Positions 1 to 6,354 of a DNA stretch of 17,760 bases are shown piece after piece; the stretch's first letter is position 1; every line of letters starts with the position of its first letter. The position numbers and the translations under genes are program-made. The DNA is taken from NCBI GenBank assembly GCA_004557285.1, contig SFEK01000030.1:1-17760 (forward strand), read 5' to 3'. This DNA is from Bacteroidales bacterium. Lineage in GTDB: Bacteria > Bacteroidota > Bacteroidia > Bacteroidales > Bacteroidaceae. The notes below the pieces were generated by a model, which did not search any database, was not told the origin of the DNA, and worked only from the letters and a program-made list of their open reading frames with translations.

Positions 1-8
1 CCTTTGTA
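1..8 (+). promoter_or_regulatory. Possible partial -7 box cut by the window edge
   Basis: The window opens with CCTTTGTA. This would be the right part of the TACCTTTG box seen four times elsewhere here if the two bases just outside are TA. It lies 25 to 30 bases before the start codon at 33, a normal distance for a short leader in Bacteroidota. The missing bases cannot be seen, so this is only suggestive. Confidence 0.3.
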
Positions 9-32
9 CTCAACAATCCACCATATCACATC

Positions 33-1127
33 ATGAATAAATTGCCCGAAAATACGATCATTGAAGGTCTTTGCCAATGCGAAGGACGCATCACCAACAA
101 ATATTTCTATGGTTACTGCCGTCGTGCCTATTTGATATACGACCGCAAGTACCAGCTGCATGGCAAAACGGGGCTCGACTTCTATTCTCTTGCCCATGAA
201 TATTACATCTATCTGCTCACCCATCATTTCAAACCTTTGAAAGACAAGCCCATGTCAATGAAACTGTCCACATGGATGGTGCACGGGTTTCATTTTGTGG
301 TGCTCGACGCGCTGAAAACCTACAACAAGGCTTTTGAGCATCAGAGCGAAGAGTCGTCGGATGTGGTGCTGGAATACATCCGCACGAACAACGAGGAGGA
401 AGGATTTCTCTTTCAGGTGGCAGAAGCTGTGGCCACACATTATCAAGACCGCACCATGCAAGAGATTGCCCACATGGTGATTTATGCGGGATTCAAGCAA
501 AAAGAGGTGGCAGAGCAGTTGGGCATCACGCCGGCTGCCGTCAACATGAGATACAAGAAGATGATGGAAGAGGTGATTACACCGTTCGTCATCGAGAACT
601 ATGGCAAAGGGCTGCAAGAGATGTCTGTCGCTGCTCCCAAGATGTCGGCTTCGCCCATGCCTATGTGCTACAATGCCATTCCGGAATTCATGTGCGAAGA
701 TGCATCACAGAATATTACCTTTACAGAAAACATGATGGAAAATCACAGAATTACACCTACGATGATTCATGCGCTCCAGCCGAACGAGATTTTCGTATTC
801 GGTTCCAACCTTCAGGGCATTCATGCCGGAGGTGCCGCACGCACAGCCCGCATAATGTTCGGAGCCGAGATGGGCAATGGTGTGGGCTTGCAAGGACAGT
901 CGTATGCCATTCCCACCATGCAGGGTGGCGTGGAAACCATCAGGCCCTATGTTGACCAATTCATCAGTTATGCCGAGGCTCATTCCAAACAACATTTTCT
1001 CGTCACCCCCATCGGCTGCGGCATCGCGGGTTTCTCGCCAGAAGAAATCGCCCCACTGTTTGACAAGGCACACCATGTCGAGAACATCTATCTGCCTGAG
1101 TCGTTTTGGGATATATTGAACCGTTGA
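33..1127 (+). CDS. Sigma-70-like helix-turn-helix protein fused to a macro-like domain
   Basis: This 364-residue protein has two parts. Residues 1-185 resemble a divergent ECF-type sigma factor. An alpha-helical segment at about 20-135 is followed by a region-4-like helix-turn-helix at about 154-180 (GFKQKEVAEQLGITPAAV). After a loose linker (about 190-240), residues 246-364 match the macro-like fold of the A1S_2505 type. Its signs are FVFGSNLQGIHAGGAA at 254-269, a glycine-rich turn with VTPIGCGIAGFS at 324-335, and the closing LPESFW. Macro folds generally bind ADP-ribose or related ligands. A link between DNA binding and ligand sensing is inference. The start ATG has no purine-rich ribosome site, as usual in this phylum. 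The gene stands alone and faces the SRP RNA-tRNA unit across a shared hairpin. The domain calls are fairly safe; the function is unknown. Confidence 0.75.
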   Translation: MNKLPENTIIEGLCQCEGRITNKYFYGYCRRAYLIYDRKYQLHGKTGLDFYSLAHEYYIYLLTHHFKPLKDKPMSMKLSTWMVHGFHFVVLDALKTYNKAFEHQSEESSDVVLEYIRTNNEEEGFLFQVAEAVATHYQDRTMQEIAHMVIYAGFKQKEVAEQLGITPAAVNMRYKKMMEEVITPFVIENYGKGLQEMSVAAPKMSASPMPMCYNAIPEFMCEDASQNITFTENMMENHRITPTMIHALQPNEIFVFGSNLQGIHAGGAARTARIMFGAEMGNGVGLQGQSYAIPTMQGGVETIRPYVDQFISYAEAHSKQHFLVTPIGCGIAGFSPEEIAPLFDKAHHVENIYLPESFWDILNR

Positions 1128-1184
1128 AAAAACACTATTTGATGATATTTTTATCTCAAAAACGTATGAATGGAGGGGGTGACC

Positions 1185-1228
1185 TAGACGAACAATAGAC
1201 GAACAATAGACGAACAATAGACGAACAA
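1185..1228. repeat. Four perfect 11-bp tandem repeats
   Basis: The unit TAGACGAACAA occurs four times head to tail without a mismatch. A degenerate fifth start (TAGAACAA) follows at 1229-1236. The array begins 58 bases after the stop codon of the sigma/macro gene. The 11-bp period is close to one helical turn, so each copy would present the same DNA face. It could be a slippage-prone minisatellite or a protein-binding array; the sequence alone does not decide. Confidence 0.9.
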
Positions 1229-1239
1229 TAGAACAACAG

Positions 1240-1261
1240 AAGGCGAAATGAAGGCGAAATG
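1240..1261. repeat. Second 11-bp tandem repeat, two copies
   Basis: The unit AAGGCGAAATG occurs twice in tandem, only 11 bases after the last full copy of the upstream 11-bp array. The unit sequence differs but the period is the same. Two unrelated units sharing one period, side by side, suggests a local duplication process rather than descent from one repeat. Confidence 0.85.
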
Positions 1262-1324
1262 AAGAAAAACTGTCTGCTTTGCGCAGTTTGCGCACGAAAG
1301 GTCAAAAAAAAGGTTCTTAACGAA

Positions 1325-1354
1325 GAAAAGTATCTGCCAAAACAGATACTTTTC
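1325..1354. terminator. Hairpin between converging units, probable bidirectional terminator
   Basis: A perfect 12-bp inverted repeat (GAAAAGTATCTG and its complement) encloses a 6-base loop. It lies between the plus-strand sigma/macro gene and the minus-strand SRP RNA-tRNA unit, where both transcripts need an end. Read on the minus strand, the stem is followed after about 15 bases by a run of eight T. The delay before the T run makes it less than a textbook intrinsic terminator. Confidence 0.65.
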
Positions 1355-1391
1355 CATTTACCCATGAAGGTAAGCAACTATATATTCTTTG

Positions 1392-1465
1392 AGCCTCTTG
1401 TCGGATTCGAACCAACGACCCCGAGATTACAAATCACGTGCTCTGGCCAACTGAGCTAAAGAGGC
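1392..1465 (-). tRNA. tRNA-Thr (anticodon UGU)
   Basis: The reverse complement folds as a full cloverleaf of 74 bases. The acceptor stem is GCCTCTT with AAGAGGC and discriminator U. The D arm is GCTC/GAGC. The anticodon loop is TTTGTAA with anticodon UGU and A37-A38. The T arm is GTTGG/CCGAC with loop TTCGAAT. The anticodon stem carries one U-U mismatch in its middle. No CCA is encoded. The 5' end lies directly against the 3' end of the SRP RNA, leaving no room for a separate promoter, so it is probably processed from a joint transcript. UGU reads ACA, and A37 is expected to carry t6A. Confidence 0.95.
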
Positions 1466-1466
1466 G

Positions 1467-1575
1467 GGTGGGCAAGCTACTTGCATCGCGCCGCTACAAC
1501 CAACTACCTTTGCTACGTTCCCGTCCTGGAGGATTCGAAGGGAGCTGGCCGTGCAAGACTTACCCGTTTTGCGGC
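1467..1575 (-). ncRNA. ffs: Signal recognition particle RNA (bacterial 4.5S type)
   Basis: The minus strand holds the hallmark SRP domain. AGG, then an ACG/CGT stem capped by a GGAA tetraloop, then AGCA, form the symmetric loop that binds Ffh. The ends close into a long helix: GGGTAAG (1559-1565 region) pairs with CTTGCCC (1470-1476), and CTTGCA pairs with TGCAAG. The length of about 100-110 bases fits the small bacterial form, which lacks an Alu domain. The RNA forms the ribonucleoprotein that targets membrane and secreted proteins to the translocon. A perfect -7 box lies directly upstream. The exact ends are estimated from pairing and promoter position; the 3' end could vary by several bases. 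Confidence 0.85.
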
Positions 1576-1577
1576 TG

Positions 1578-1607
1578 CAAAGGTAATGAAAAATTTATAG
1601 ATAGCAA
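1578..1607 (-). promoter_or_regulatory. Promoter of the SRP RNA-tRNA-Thr unit
   Basis: On the minus strand, a TTGC element (1604-1607) and the -7 box TACCTTTG (1578-1585) are separated by 18 bases. This is close to the spacing described for the Bacteroidota housekeeping sigma factor. Transcription should begin a few bases downstream, around 1571-1575, which matches the predicted SRP RNA 5' end. Confidence 0.8.
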
Positions 1608-1682
1608 GAACATTTCCCTGCTTTTTTCATCTTTTAACTATTTTTGGACCTATCTATACCCCTTTTATTGGTGAAAAATAAT

Positions 1683-1690
1683 TACTTTTG
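1683..1690 (+). promoter_or_regulatory. -7 box of the DUF4199 operon
   Basis: TACTTTTG fits TAnnTTTG and lies 23 bases before the start codon at 1714. No convincing TTTG element is seen at the expected -33 distance. It is divergent from the SRP RNA promoter about 100 bases to its left. Confidence 0.6.
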
Positions 1691-1713
1691 CACACCAATA
1701 GACACAACAAGGC

Positions 1714-2259
1714 ATGGCAACACGTGAAGATTACGAACAATTAAAAGCATTTGCGCGCATCGACGGCGCCATTACAGGTGGTTTATGGATTCTCAGTTTC
1801 GCCCTTTTTGTGGCTGGATTCCAGCAACCCATGCTCAGCACGCTCTCTGTTTTGACAGGCATTTTCTCTCTTGTTCTTGCCTCCATTCGCCTTCGCCGCT
1901 TCCGCGACAACATTCTCGACGGCGTCATTTCGTTTCGCAGGGCTTTCGGCTACAGCATCTTCACCTACTTGTATGCATCGCTGCTGCTTGCCGCTGCCCA
2001 GTACATCTACTTCCAGTTCATGGACCACGGTTTTGTTATTTCGCAATACATGGCCATGGGCAACCTGCCCGAATTCAAGCAGTTGCTGCAGCTCTACGGC
2101 ATCACGGCTGAAGAGATGAAACTGGCCATGGACACTCTTGCCCAACTGCGCGCCATCGACATTGCCCTGCAGTTTTTCACCATGAACATCTTCATGGGAC
2201 TGGCCTTGAGCCTTCCTGTGGCAAGCATCAACAAATCATCAAACAAGCGCATCAAATAA
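1714..2259 (+). CDS. DUF4199 family membrane protein
   Basis: This 181-residue protein has about four transmembrane helices, near 18-36, 39-58, 78-100 and 148-170. A loop at about 102-147 contains a short amphipathic stretch. The early segment FARIDGAITGG and the basic stretch RLRRFRDN after helix 2 fit the DUF4199 family, an uncharacterised Bacteroidota inner-membrane family often found beside a family-2 glycosyltransferase. It is the first gene of the cluster and lies 9 bases before the glycosyltransferase, so it is probably co-transcribed. A role supporting the glycosyltransferase at the membrane is inference from position only. The ATG was chosen because the -7 box sits at a fitting distance. 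Confidence 0.8.
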   Translation: MATREDYEQLKAFARIDGAITGGLWILSFALFVAGFQQPMLSTLSVLTGIFSLVLASIRLRRFRDNILDGVISFRRAFGYSIFTYLYASLLLAAAQYIYFQFMDHGFVISQYMAMGNLPEFKQLLQLYGITAEEMKLAMDTLAQLRAIDIALQFFTMNIFMGLALSLPVASINKSSNKRIK

Positions 2260-2268
2260 ACTCACAAT

Positions 2269-3240
2269 ATGGACATATCAGTAGTAATACCATTATTCAA
2301 TGAAGAAGAATCCCTGCCTGAACTCTATGCATGGATAGAACGTGTGATGAAGGCCAACGACTTCAGCTACGAAGTGATATTCATCAACGATGGCTCCACC
2401 GACCGTTCTTGGCAAGTCATTGAGGAACTGTGCAGCAAGCACCCCACAGCCAAGGGCATCAAGTTTCGCCGCAACTACGGCAAGAGCCCTGCCCTGTACT
2501 GCGGTTTCAAGGAGGCCGAAGGGGATGTGGTCATCACCATGGATGCCGACCTTCAGGACTCTCCCGACGAGATACCGGAACTTTACCGCATGATCATGCA
2601 CGATGGTTACGACTTAGTGTCCGGCTACAAGCAGAAACGTTACGACCCGCTGTCGAAGACCATCCCCACCAAGCTGTTCAATGCCACAGCAAGAAAAATC
2701 AGCGGTATCAAGAACCTGCACGACTTCAACTGTGGACTCAAGGCCTACCGCAAAGACGTGGTGAAAAACATCGAGGTGTATGGAGAGATGCATCGCTACA
2801 TCCCCTATCTGGCCAAGAACGCCGGATTTGACAAGATTGGCGAGAAGGTCGTTCACCACCAGTCACGCAAATACGGCAAATCGAAATTCGGCCTCAACCG
2901 CTTCTTCAACGGTTATCTCGACCTCATCACACTTTGGTTTTTGAGCAGTTTTGGCAGAAAGCCGATGCATGTATTCGGTTTCCTGGGCACGCTGGTGTTC
3001 ATCATCGGCTTCATCTCTGCCGCCATCATTGGTGTTGACAAGTTATGGGCTTTGTCCCATGGCGTGCAGCAGCGTCTGGTCACATCATCGCCCTATTTCT
3101 ACATCTCGCTCACCATGATGATGATAGGCACACAGTTGTTCCTTGCCGGATTCATCGGCGACCTGATCAGCCGCAGTTCTTCCAGCCGCAACGACTATCA
3201 GATAGCAGAGGAAATCAATCTCAAACCATTCTCTGAATGA
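2269..3240 (+). CDS. Family 2 glycosyltransferase, polyprenyl-phosphate (GtrB/DPM1-like) type
   Basis: This 323-residue enzyme starts directly with the GT-A fold: VVIPLFNEEESL at 5-16, NDGSTDRSW at 40-48, and the metal- and nucleotide-sugar-binding DADLQD at 92-97. A conserved block HDFNCGLKAYR lies at 151-161. Two transmembrane helices follow, near 234-256 and 275-300. This layout is typical of enzymes that move a sugar from a nucleotide donor to undecaprenyl phosphate on the inner face of the membrane, supplying lipid-linked sugars for glycan or lipid A modification. The donor sugar cannot be read from sequence. Its stop overlaps the next start as ATGA, indicating translational coupling with the DUF6452 gene. 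Confidence 0.92.
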   Translation: MDISVVIPLFNEEESLPELYAWIERVMKANDFSYEVIFINDGSTDRSWQVIEELCSKHPTAKGIKFRRNYGKSPALYCGFKEAEGDVVITMDADLQDSPDEIPELYRMIMHDGYDLVSGYKQKRYDPLSKTIPTKLFNATARKISGIKNLHDFNCGLKAYRKDVVKNIEVYGEMHRYIPYLAKNAGFDKIGEKVVHHQSRKYGKSKFGLNRFFNGYLDLITLWFLSSFGRKPMHVFGFLGTLVFIIGFISAAIIGVDKLWALSHGVQQRLVTSSPYFYISLTMMMIGTQLFLAGFIGDLISRSSSSRNDYQIAEEINLKPFSE

Positions 3241-3734
3241 AATACAAGTCACTCGTCTTGTCATTGGCATTGATGTTCCTGCTTGTTGCAGGCATATCTT
3301 GCTCGTCGGTCGACTGTCCCATGAACAGTCTCGTTTACACCCAGTATGCCGTATGCAATGCAGACGGCAGCACAGCCACGCTGCAAGACACCCTCACCAT
3401 AAGCACCAACCGGGCCGACGGCAACGACTCGGTGCTCATCAATCGTGATGTCAACATCAGCGGTTTCTCGCTGCCCATCAGCTATTCCATGCCTGAGGAT
3501 TCGTTTTTCATCGCATTGAAAGACACGCAGCTGCGCGAGACCCTCGACACCTTGGTGGTGAGCAAGCAAGACCTGCCCCATTTCGAGTCGCCCGAATGTG
3601 CACCCGCCTACTTCCACAAGATTACGGCCGTGAGCTGTACACACCATGGCATTGACTCTGTAGCCATCAATTACCCCGACGTGAACTATGACACATCCAA
3701 GAAACACCTATATATTTATTTCAGTCCTCGTTAG
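3237..3734 (+). CDS. DUF6452-like exported protein, probable lipoprotein
   Basis: This 165-residue protein has an N-terminal hydrophobic signal (about 4-20) followed by Cys22 and a second cysteine at 27. The residues before Cys22 (GIS) are a weak lipobox, so lipidation is likely but not certain. The mature part is rich in short beta strands with threonine and aspartate. It ends in a repeated strand pattern (KHLYIYFSPR) that fits the DUF6452 family of Bacteroidota envelope proteins. Function is unknown. It begins inside the stop of the glycosyltransferase (4-base overlap) and its last 47 bases are shared with the DUF6048 gene in another frame. Co-expression with that gene is therefore very likely. 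Confidence 0.7.
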   Translation: MKYKSLVLSLALMFLLVAGISCSSVDCPMNSLVYTQYAVCNADGSTATLQDTLTISTNRADGNDSVLINRDVNISGFSLPISYSMPEDSFFIALKDTQLRETLDTLVVSKQDLPHFESPECAPAYFHKITAVSCTHHGIDSVAINYPDVNYDTSKKHLYIYFSPR

Positions 3735-4383
3735 CCTGCTGCTGACTTTTGTTCCAGAGCAGGCTGCCGCACAATACAAGAGGAAGAAACAACAGCCACA
3801 GGTGACAGACACCATCCCCCTGTTCAGGGGTTTTGCCGTGTCGGCCGACCTGGTGGGTGTGGTGCAAAAGATGACAGGCGACTATGGGCAGTACGAGGCG
3901 GCATTGCGGCTCAACCTCAAAGACAAGTATTTCCCTATCGTGGAACTGGGCATCGGCTCTGCCGACTGCACCGACGACATCACCAACATACACTATGAAA
4001 CCAGCGCACCTTATGCCAGAATAGGCGTTGACTTCAACCTGTTGAAAAACAAACACGATGATTACCGGCTGTTTGCAGGTGTGAGATATGCCTTCACCTC
4101 TTTCAAGTACGACCTGACACATCCAGGAATGGAAGACCCCGTGTGGGGCAACGTTGCCCCCTACGAGCATGAAGATGTGAAATGCTCCTACCAATGGTTT
4201 GAGGCGGTGTTCGGCGTGGATGCCAAGATATGGGGACCGTTGCACTTGGGCTGGAGCGTGAGGTATAAGAGCCGTCTGTCTGCCGACGAAGGCAAGTTGG
4301 GCAACGCCTGGTATGTGCCGGGATTCGGCAAGAGCGACAGTTCTACCCTGGGTGGCACGTTCAATGTGTCTATTGACATCTAA
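3688..4383 (+). CDS. DUF6048-like outer-membrane or periplasmic protein
   Basis: This 231-residue protein has a signal peptide at about 8-28 (hydrophobic core FISVLVSLLLTF, likely cleavage after AAA). Alternating beta segments with aromatic ends follow (AALRLNLKDKYFPIVELGIG, YARIGVDFNLL, YRLFAGVRYAFTSF, LGWSVRYKSRL), and the chain ends in a final strand GTFNVSIDI. This is the look of a small beta barrel and matches the DUF6048 family, which commonly neighbours DUF6452. The ATG at 3688 is preferred although it lies inside the previous gene, because no later methionine would keep the signal peptide. A working pair of lipoprotein and barrel is inferred from linkage and overlap; no function is known. 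Confidence 0.75.
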   Translation: MTHPRNTYIFISVLVSLLLTFVPEQAAAQYKRKKQQPQVTDTIPLFRGFAVSADLVGVVQKMTGDYGQYEAALRLNLKDKYFPIVELGIGSADCTDDITNIHYETSAPYARIGVDFNLLKNKHDDYRLFAGVRYAFTSFKYDLTHPGMEDPVWGNVAPYEHEDVKCSYQWFEAVFGVDAKIWGPLHLGWSVRYKSRLSADEGKLGNAWYVPGFGKSDSSTLGGTFNVSIDI

Positions 4384-4425
4384 GAACATCTTACAACAAC
4401 ACTACATCACTAATCACCTTCAGTC

Positions 4426-5427
4426 ATGAAGAAAAAACAAATCATACAAATTTCATTCCTGCTGATGCTCATCATCGGCACCGTAATCATCGTGTCGCAA
4501 CAGCACAATATGCCCTATCAGCGTGACACGGGCTTTGTGTTTGGCACCATATACAACATCACCTACCAGAGCGACAGCAATCTGAAAAAAGAGATTGAGG
4601 AAGAACTGAAAAAGGTTGACCAGTCGCTTTCGCCCTTCAACTCCACCTCCACCATCAGCAGGGTCAACCGCAACGAAGAGGTGAAAGTGGATGAGATGTT
4701 TGCCGAGGTGTTCAACCGTGCCATGGAGATTTCAAAAGAAACCGACGGTGCGTTCGACATCACAGTGGCACCATTAGTCAATGCCTGGGGATTCGGATTC
4801 AAGAGCGGCGAACACCCCACAGCACACACCATCGACAGCCTGCTCGCCACCATCGGCTATCAGCGGGTGGCTCTCGTGGGCAGCAAGGTGGTGAAAAAAG
4901 ACCGGCGCACCATGCTCGACTGCAGTTCAATAGCCAAGGGTTACGGATGCGACCGTGTGGCACAGTTGCTGCGCGACAAGGGCATCAGCAATTTCATGGT
5001 AGAAATAGGCGGCGAAGTCGTCACACAAGGCATCAACCCCGAACGGCTGCCATGGAAAATTGGAGTGACCAAGCCCATTGACGATTCGCTCAACACGAAC
5101 AACCAAATACAAACCGTGCTCAATGTCACCGACAAGGCCATGGCCACCAGCGGCAATTACCGCAACTTCTATTACAAGAACGGCAAGAAATATGCCCACA
5201 CCATCGACCCCAAGACAGGCTACCCCGTGCAGCACAACATCCTGTCGGCCACTGTGCTTGCCGCCGACTGCACCACTGCCGATGCTTATGCCACCGCCTT
5301 CATGGTGCTGGGCATGGAACGCTCGCAGGCCATCCTGCAAAAACATCCCGAACTGATGGCCTATTTCATCTATACCGACCACAAAGGCAACAATGCTGTG
5401 TGGTTTACCAAGGGTCTGATCAAGTAA
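4426..5427 (+). CDS. apbE: FAD:protein FMN transferase
   Basis: This 333-residue ApbE-family enzyme covalently attaches FMN from FAD to threonine or serine of target proteins. In Bacteroidota these are typically the Na+-NQR and RNF respiratory complexes. Visible family marks are DITVAPLVNAWGFG (111-124), DCSSIAKGYGCD (165-176), GGEVVTQG (195-202), TSGNYRNF (241-248), HTIDPKTGYP (258-267) and the metal-site segment DCTTADAYATA (281-291). An N-terminal hydrophobic helix at about 6-24 has no cysteine, so it is a membrane anchor or signal rather than a lipoprotein signal; the catalytic part should face the periplasm. It lies 42 bases after the DUF6048 gene with no evident promoter. No target protein is encoded in this window. 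Confidence 0.95.
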   Translation: MKKKQIIQISFLLMLIIGTVIIVSQQHNMPYQRDTGFVFGTIYNITYQSDSNLKKEIEEELKKVDQSLSPFNSTSTISRVNRNEEVKVDEMFAEVFNRAMEISKETDGAFDITVAPLVNAWGFGFKSGEHPTAHTIDSLLATIGYQRVALVGSKVVKKDRRTMLDCSSIAKGYGCDRVAQLLRDKGISNFMVEIGGEVVTQGINPERLPWKIGVTKPIDDSLNTNNQIQTVLNVTDKAMATSGNYRNFYYKNGKKYAHTIDPKTGYPVQHNILSATVLAADCTTADAYATAFMVLGMERSQAILQKHPELMAYFIYTDHKGNNAVWFTKGLIK

Positions 5428-5439
5428 TCGTTGCACCAC

Positions 5440-6093
5440 ATGCCGTTCAGAAACCTTTCAGAGCTGCCCCTCTTCCAGGGAATGAGCATCAACCACCTGC
5501 ACGAGGCCTCGATGCAGGTCAACATATCCACCGTGACGGTGCCCGAACACAAGACGGTGCTGCACAGCGGCGACCCTGCCGACATGCTGTTGTTTCTTGC
5601 TCAAGGCAGCGTCATCTCCACTTGTTTTTCCGATGACGACGGTTATGCCGTCAGCGAAGCGATGATTGCTCCCGAAGTGTTGCAGCCAGAGTGCATCTTC
5701 GGCATGACCCAACATTTCACCCGAAGTTATGTTACAAGAACACCTTGCACCTTCATCCGTATCAGCAAGCCTCACATCCTGAAGCTTGCCGGCAACTACG
5801 AAATATTTCGCATCAACCTGCTCAACATTACATGCACTAGAGCGCAACGCCTGGGAAGAGCGCCCTGGCTCACTCAACCCACAGACATCAAGGCCAAAAT
5901 TGCCCAGTTTGCCCAGGAACATTGTGTCTGTCCTACAGGCGAGAAGACATTACACATCAAGATGCAGCGACTGGCCGACGAAATAGGCGAGAGCAGACTC
6001 AATGTATCGAAAACACTCAGACTGTTGCAACAGGAAGGACTGATTGGACTGAAACGTGAAGTAATCCATATCCCTGCCTTAGAGAATTTATAA
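5440..6093 (+). CDS. Crp/Fnr family transcriptional regulator
   Basis: This 217-residue regulator has a cyclic-nucleotide-binding-type beta roll at about 10-115, with GDPADMLLFLAQGSV at 44-58. A dimerisation helix lies near 118-140. The C-terminal winged helix-turn-helix is at about 171-205 (MQRLADEIGESRLNVSKTLRLLQQEGLI). The arginine-serine pair and phosphate-binding pattern of true cAMP receptors are not clear, and there is no N-terminal FNR cysteine cluster, so the effector is unknown. The ATG at 5440 was chosen over an in-frame TTG at 5431 that would add three residues. It follows apbE by 12 bases and closes the cluster. A link to flavin or respiratory control is inference from position. 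Confidence 0.88.
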   Translation: MPFRNLSELPLFQGMSINHLHEASMQVNISTVTVPEHKTVLHSGDPADMLLFLAQGSVISTCFSDDDGYAVSEAMIAPEVLQPECIFGMTQHFTRSYVTRTPCTFIRISKPHILKLAGNYEIFRINLLNITCTRAQRLGRAPWLTQPTDIKAKIAQFAQEHCVCPTGEKTLHIKMQRLADEIGESRLNVSKTLRLLQQEGLIGLKREVIHIPALENL

Positions 6094-6124
6094 AGTGTGC
6101 TCTATTCATTTCCACCGTAAGTTT

Positions 6125-6132
6125 TACTTTTG
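6125..6132 (+). promoter_or_regulatory. Possible orphan -7 box in the 6094-6354 gap
   Basis: TACTTTTG matches TAnnTTTG but lies about 220 bases before the next start codon and has no clear -33 partner. It could be an upstream promoter of the peptidase operon or the start of a small RNA. Apart from this and the nearer promoter box, nothing else recognisable is seen in this 261-base gap. Confidence 0.3.
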
Positions 6133-6273
6133 GGGCTGTCTCAATGGCATAATCCCGGCTAATGAACAGAACCCACCACGAATGAGTGGACAAAACTCGC
6201 CAACAACCAATGGACCAAACAATAATATTAGTTAAAATGTTGGTGGCTTCATGCTTGTGTTGCAAAAAATGAG

Positions 6274-6281
6274 TACCTTTG
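6274..6281 (+). promoter_or_regulatory. -7 box of the M3 peptidase operon
   Basis: TACCTTTG is a perfect match to the Bacteroidota -7 consensus. A CTTG at 6254-6257 lies 16 bases upstream as a weak -33 candidate. The predicted leader to the ATG at 6355 is about 65 bases. Confidence 0.7.
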
Positions 6282-6354
6282 TGGGTCAAATATTCACCCT
6301 TACAGGATGGGGCGTACAAACGCATCGGAAATCTAACAACGAGACAACGTCAGT

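Noticed and set aside
1185..1261. CRISPR-like array
   Set aside because: The repeats are 11 bp and directly head to tail, without spacers, and no cas gene is present.
705..1295. Long open frame on the minus strand over the sigma/macro gene and the repeats
   Set aside because: It lies opposite a well-supported gene, its start falls past the repeat array, and the translated repeat gives a low-complexity peptide without family features.
1505..1512. Perfect plus-strand -7 box TACCTTTG inside the SRP RNA gene
   Set aside because: It is the complement of the conserved AAAGGTA segment of the SRP RNA itself and has no fitting gene or -33 element downstream on the plus strand.
6017..6325. 102-codon minus-strand frame in the gap before the M3 peptidase
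   Set aside because: It overlaps the end of the regulator gene, spans the peptidase promoter, and its product has no recognisable domain or signal.
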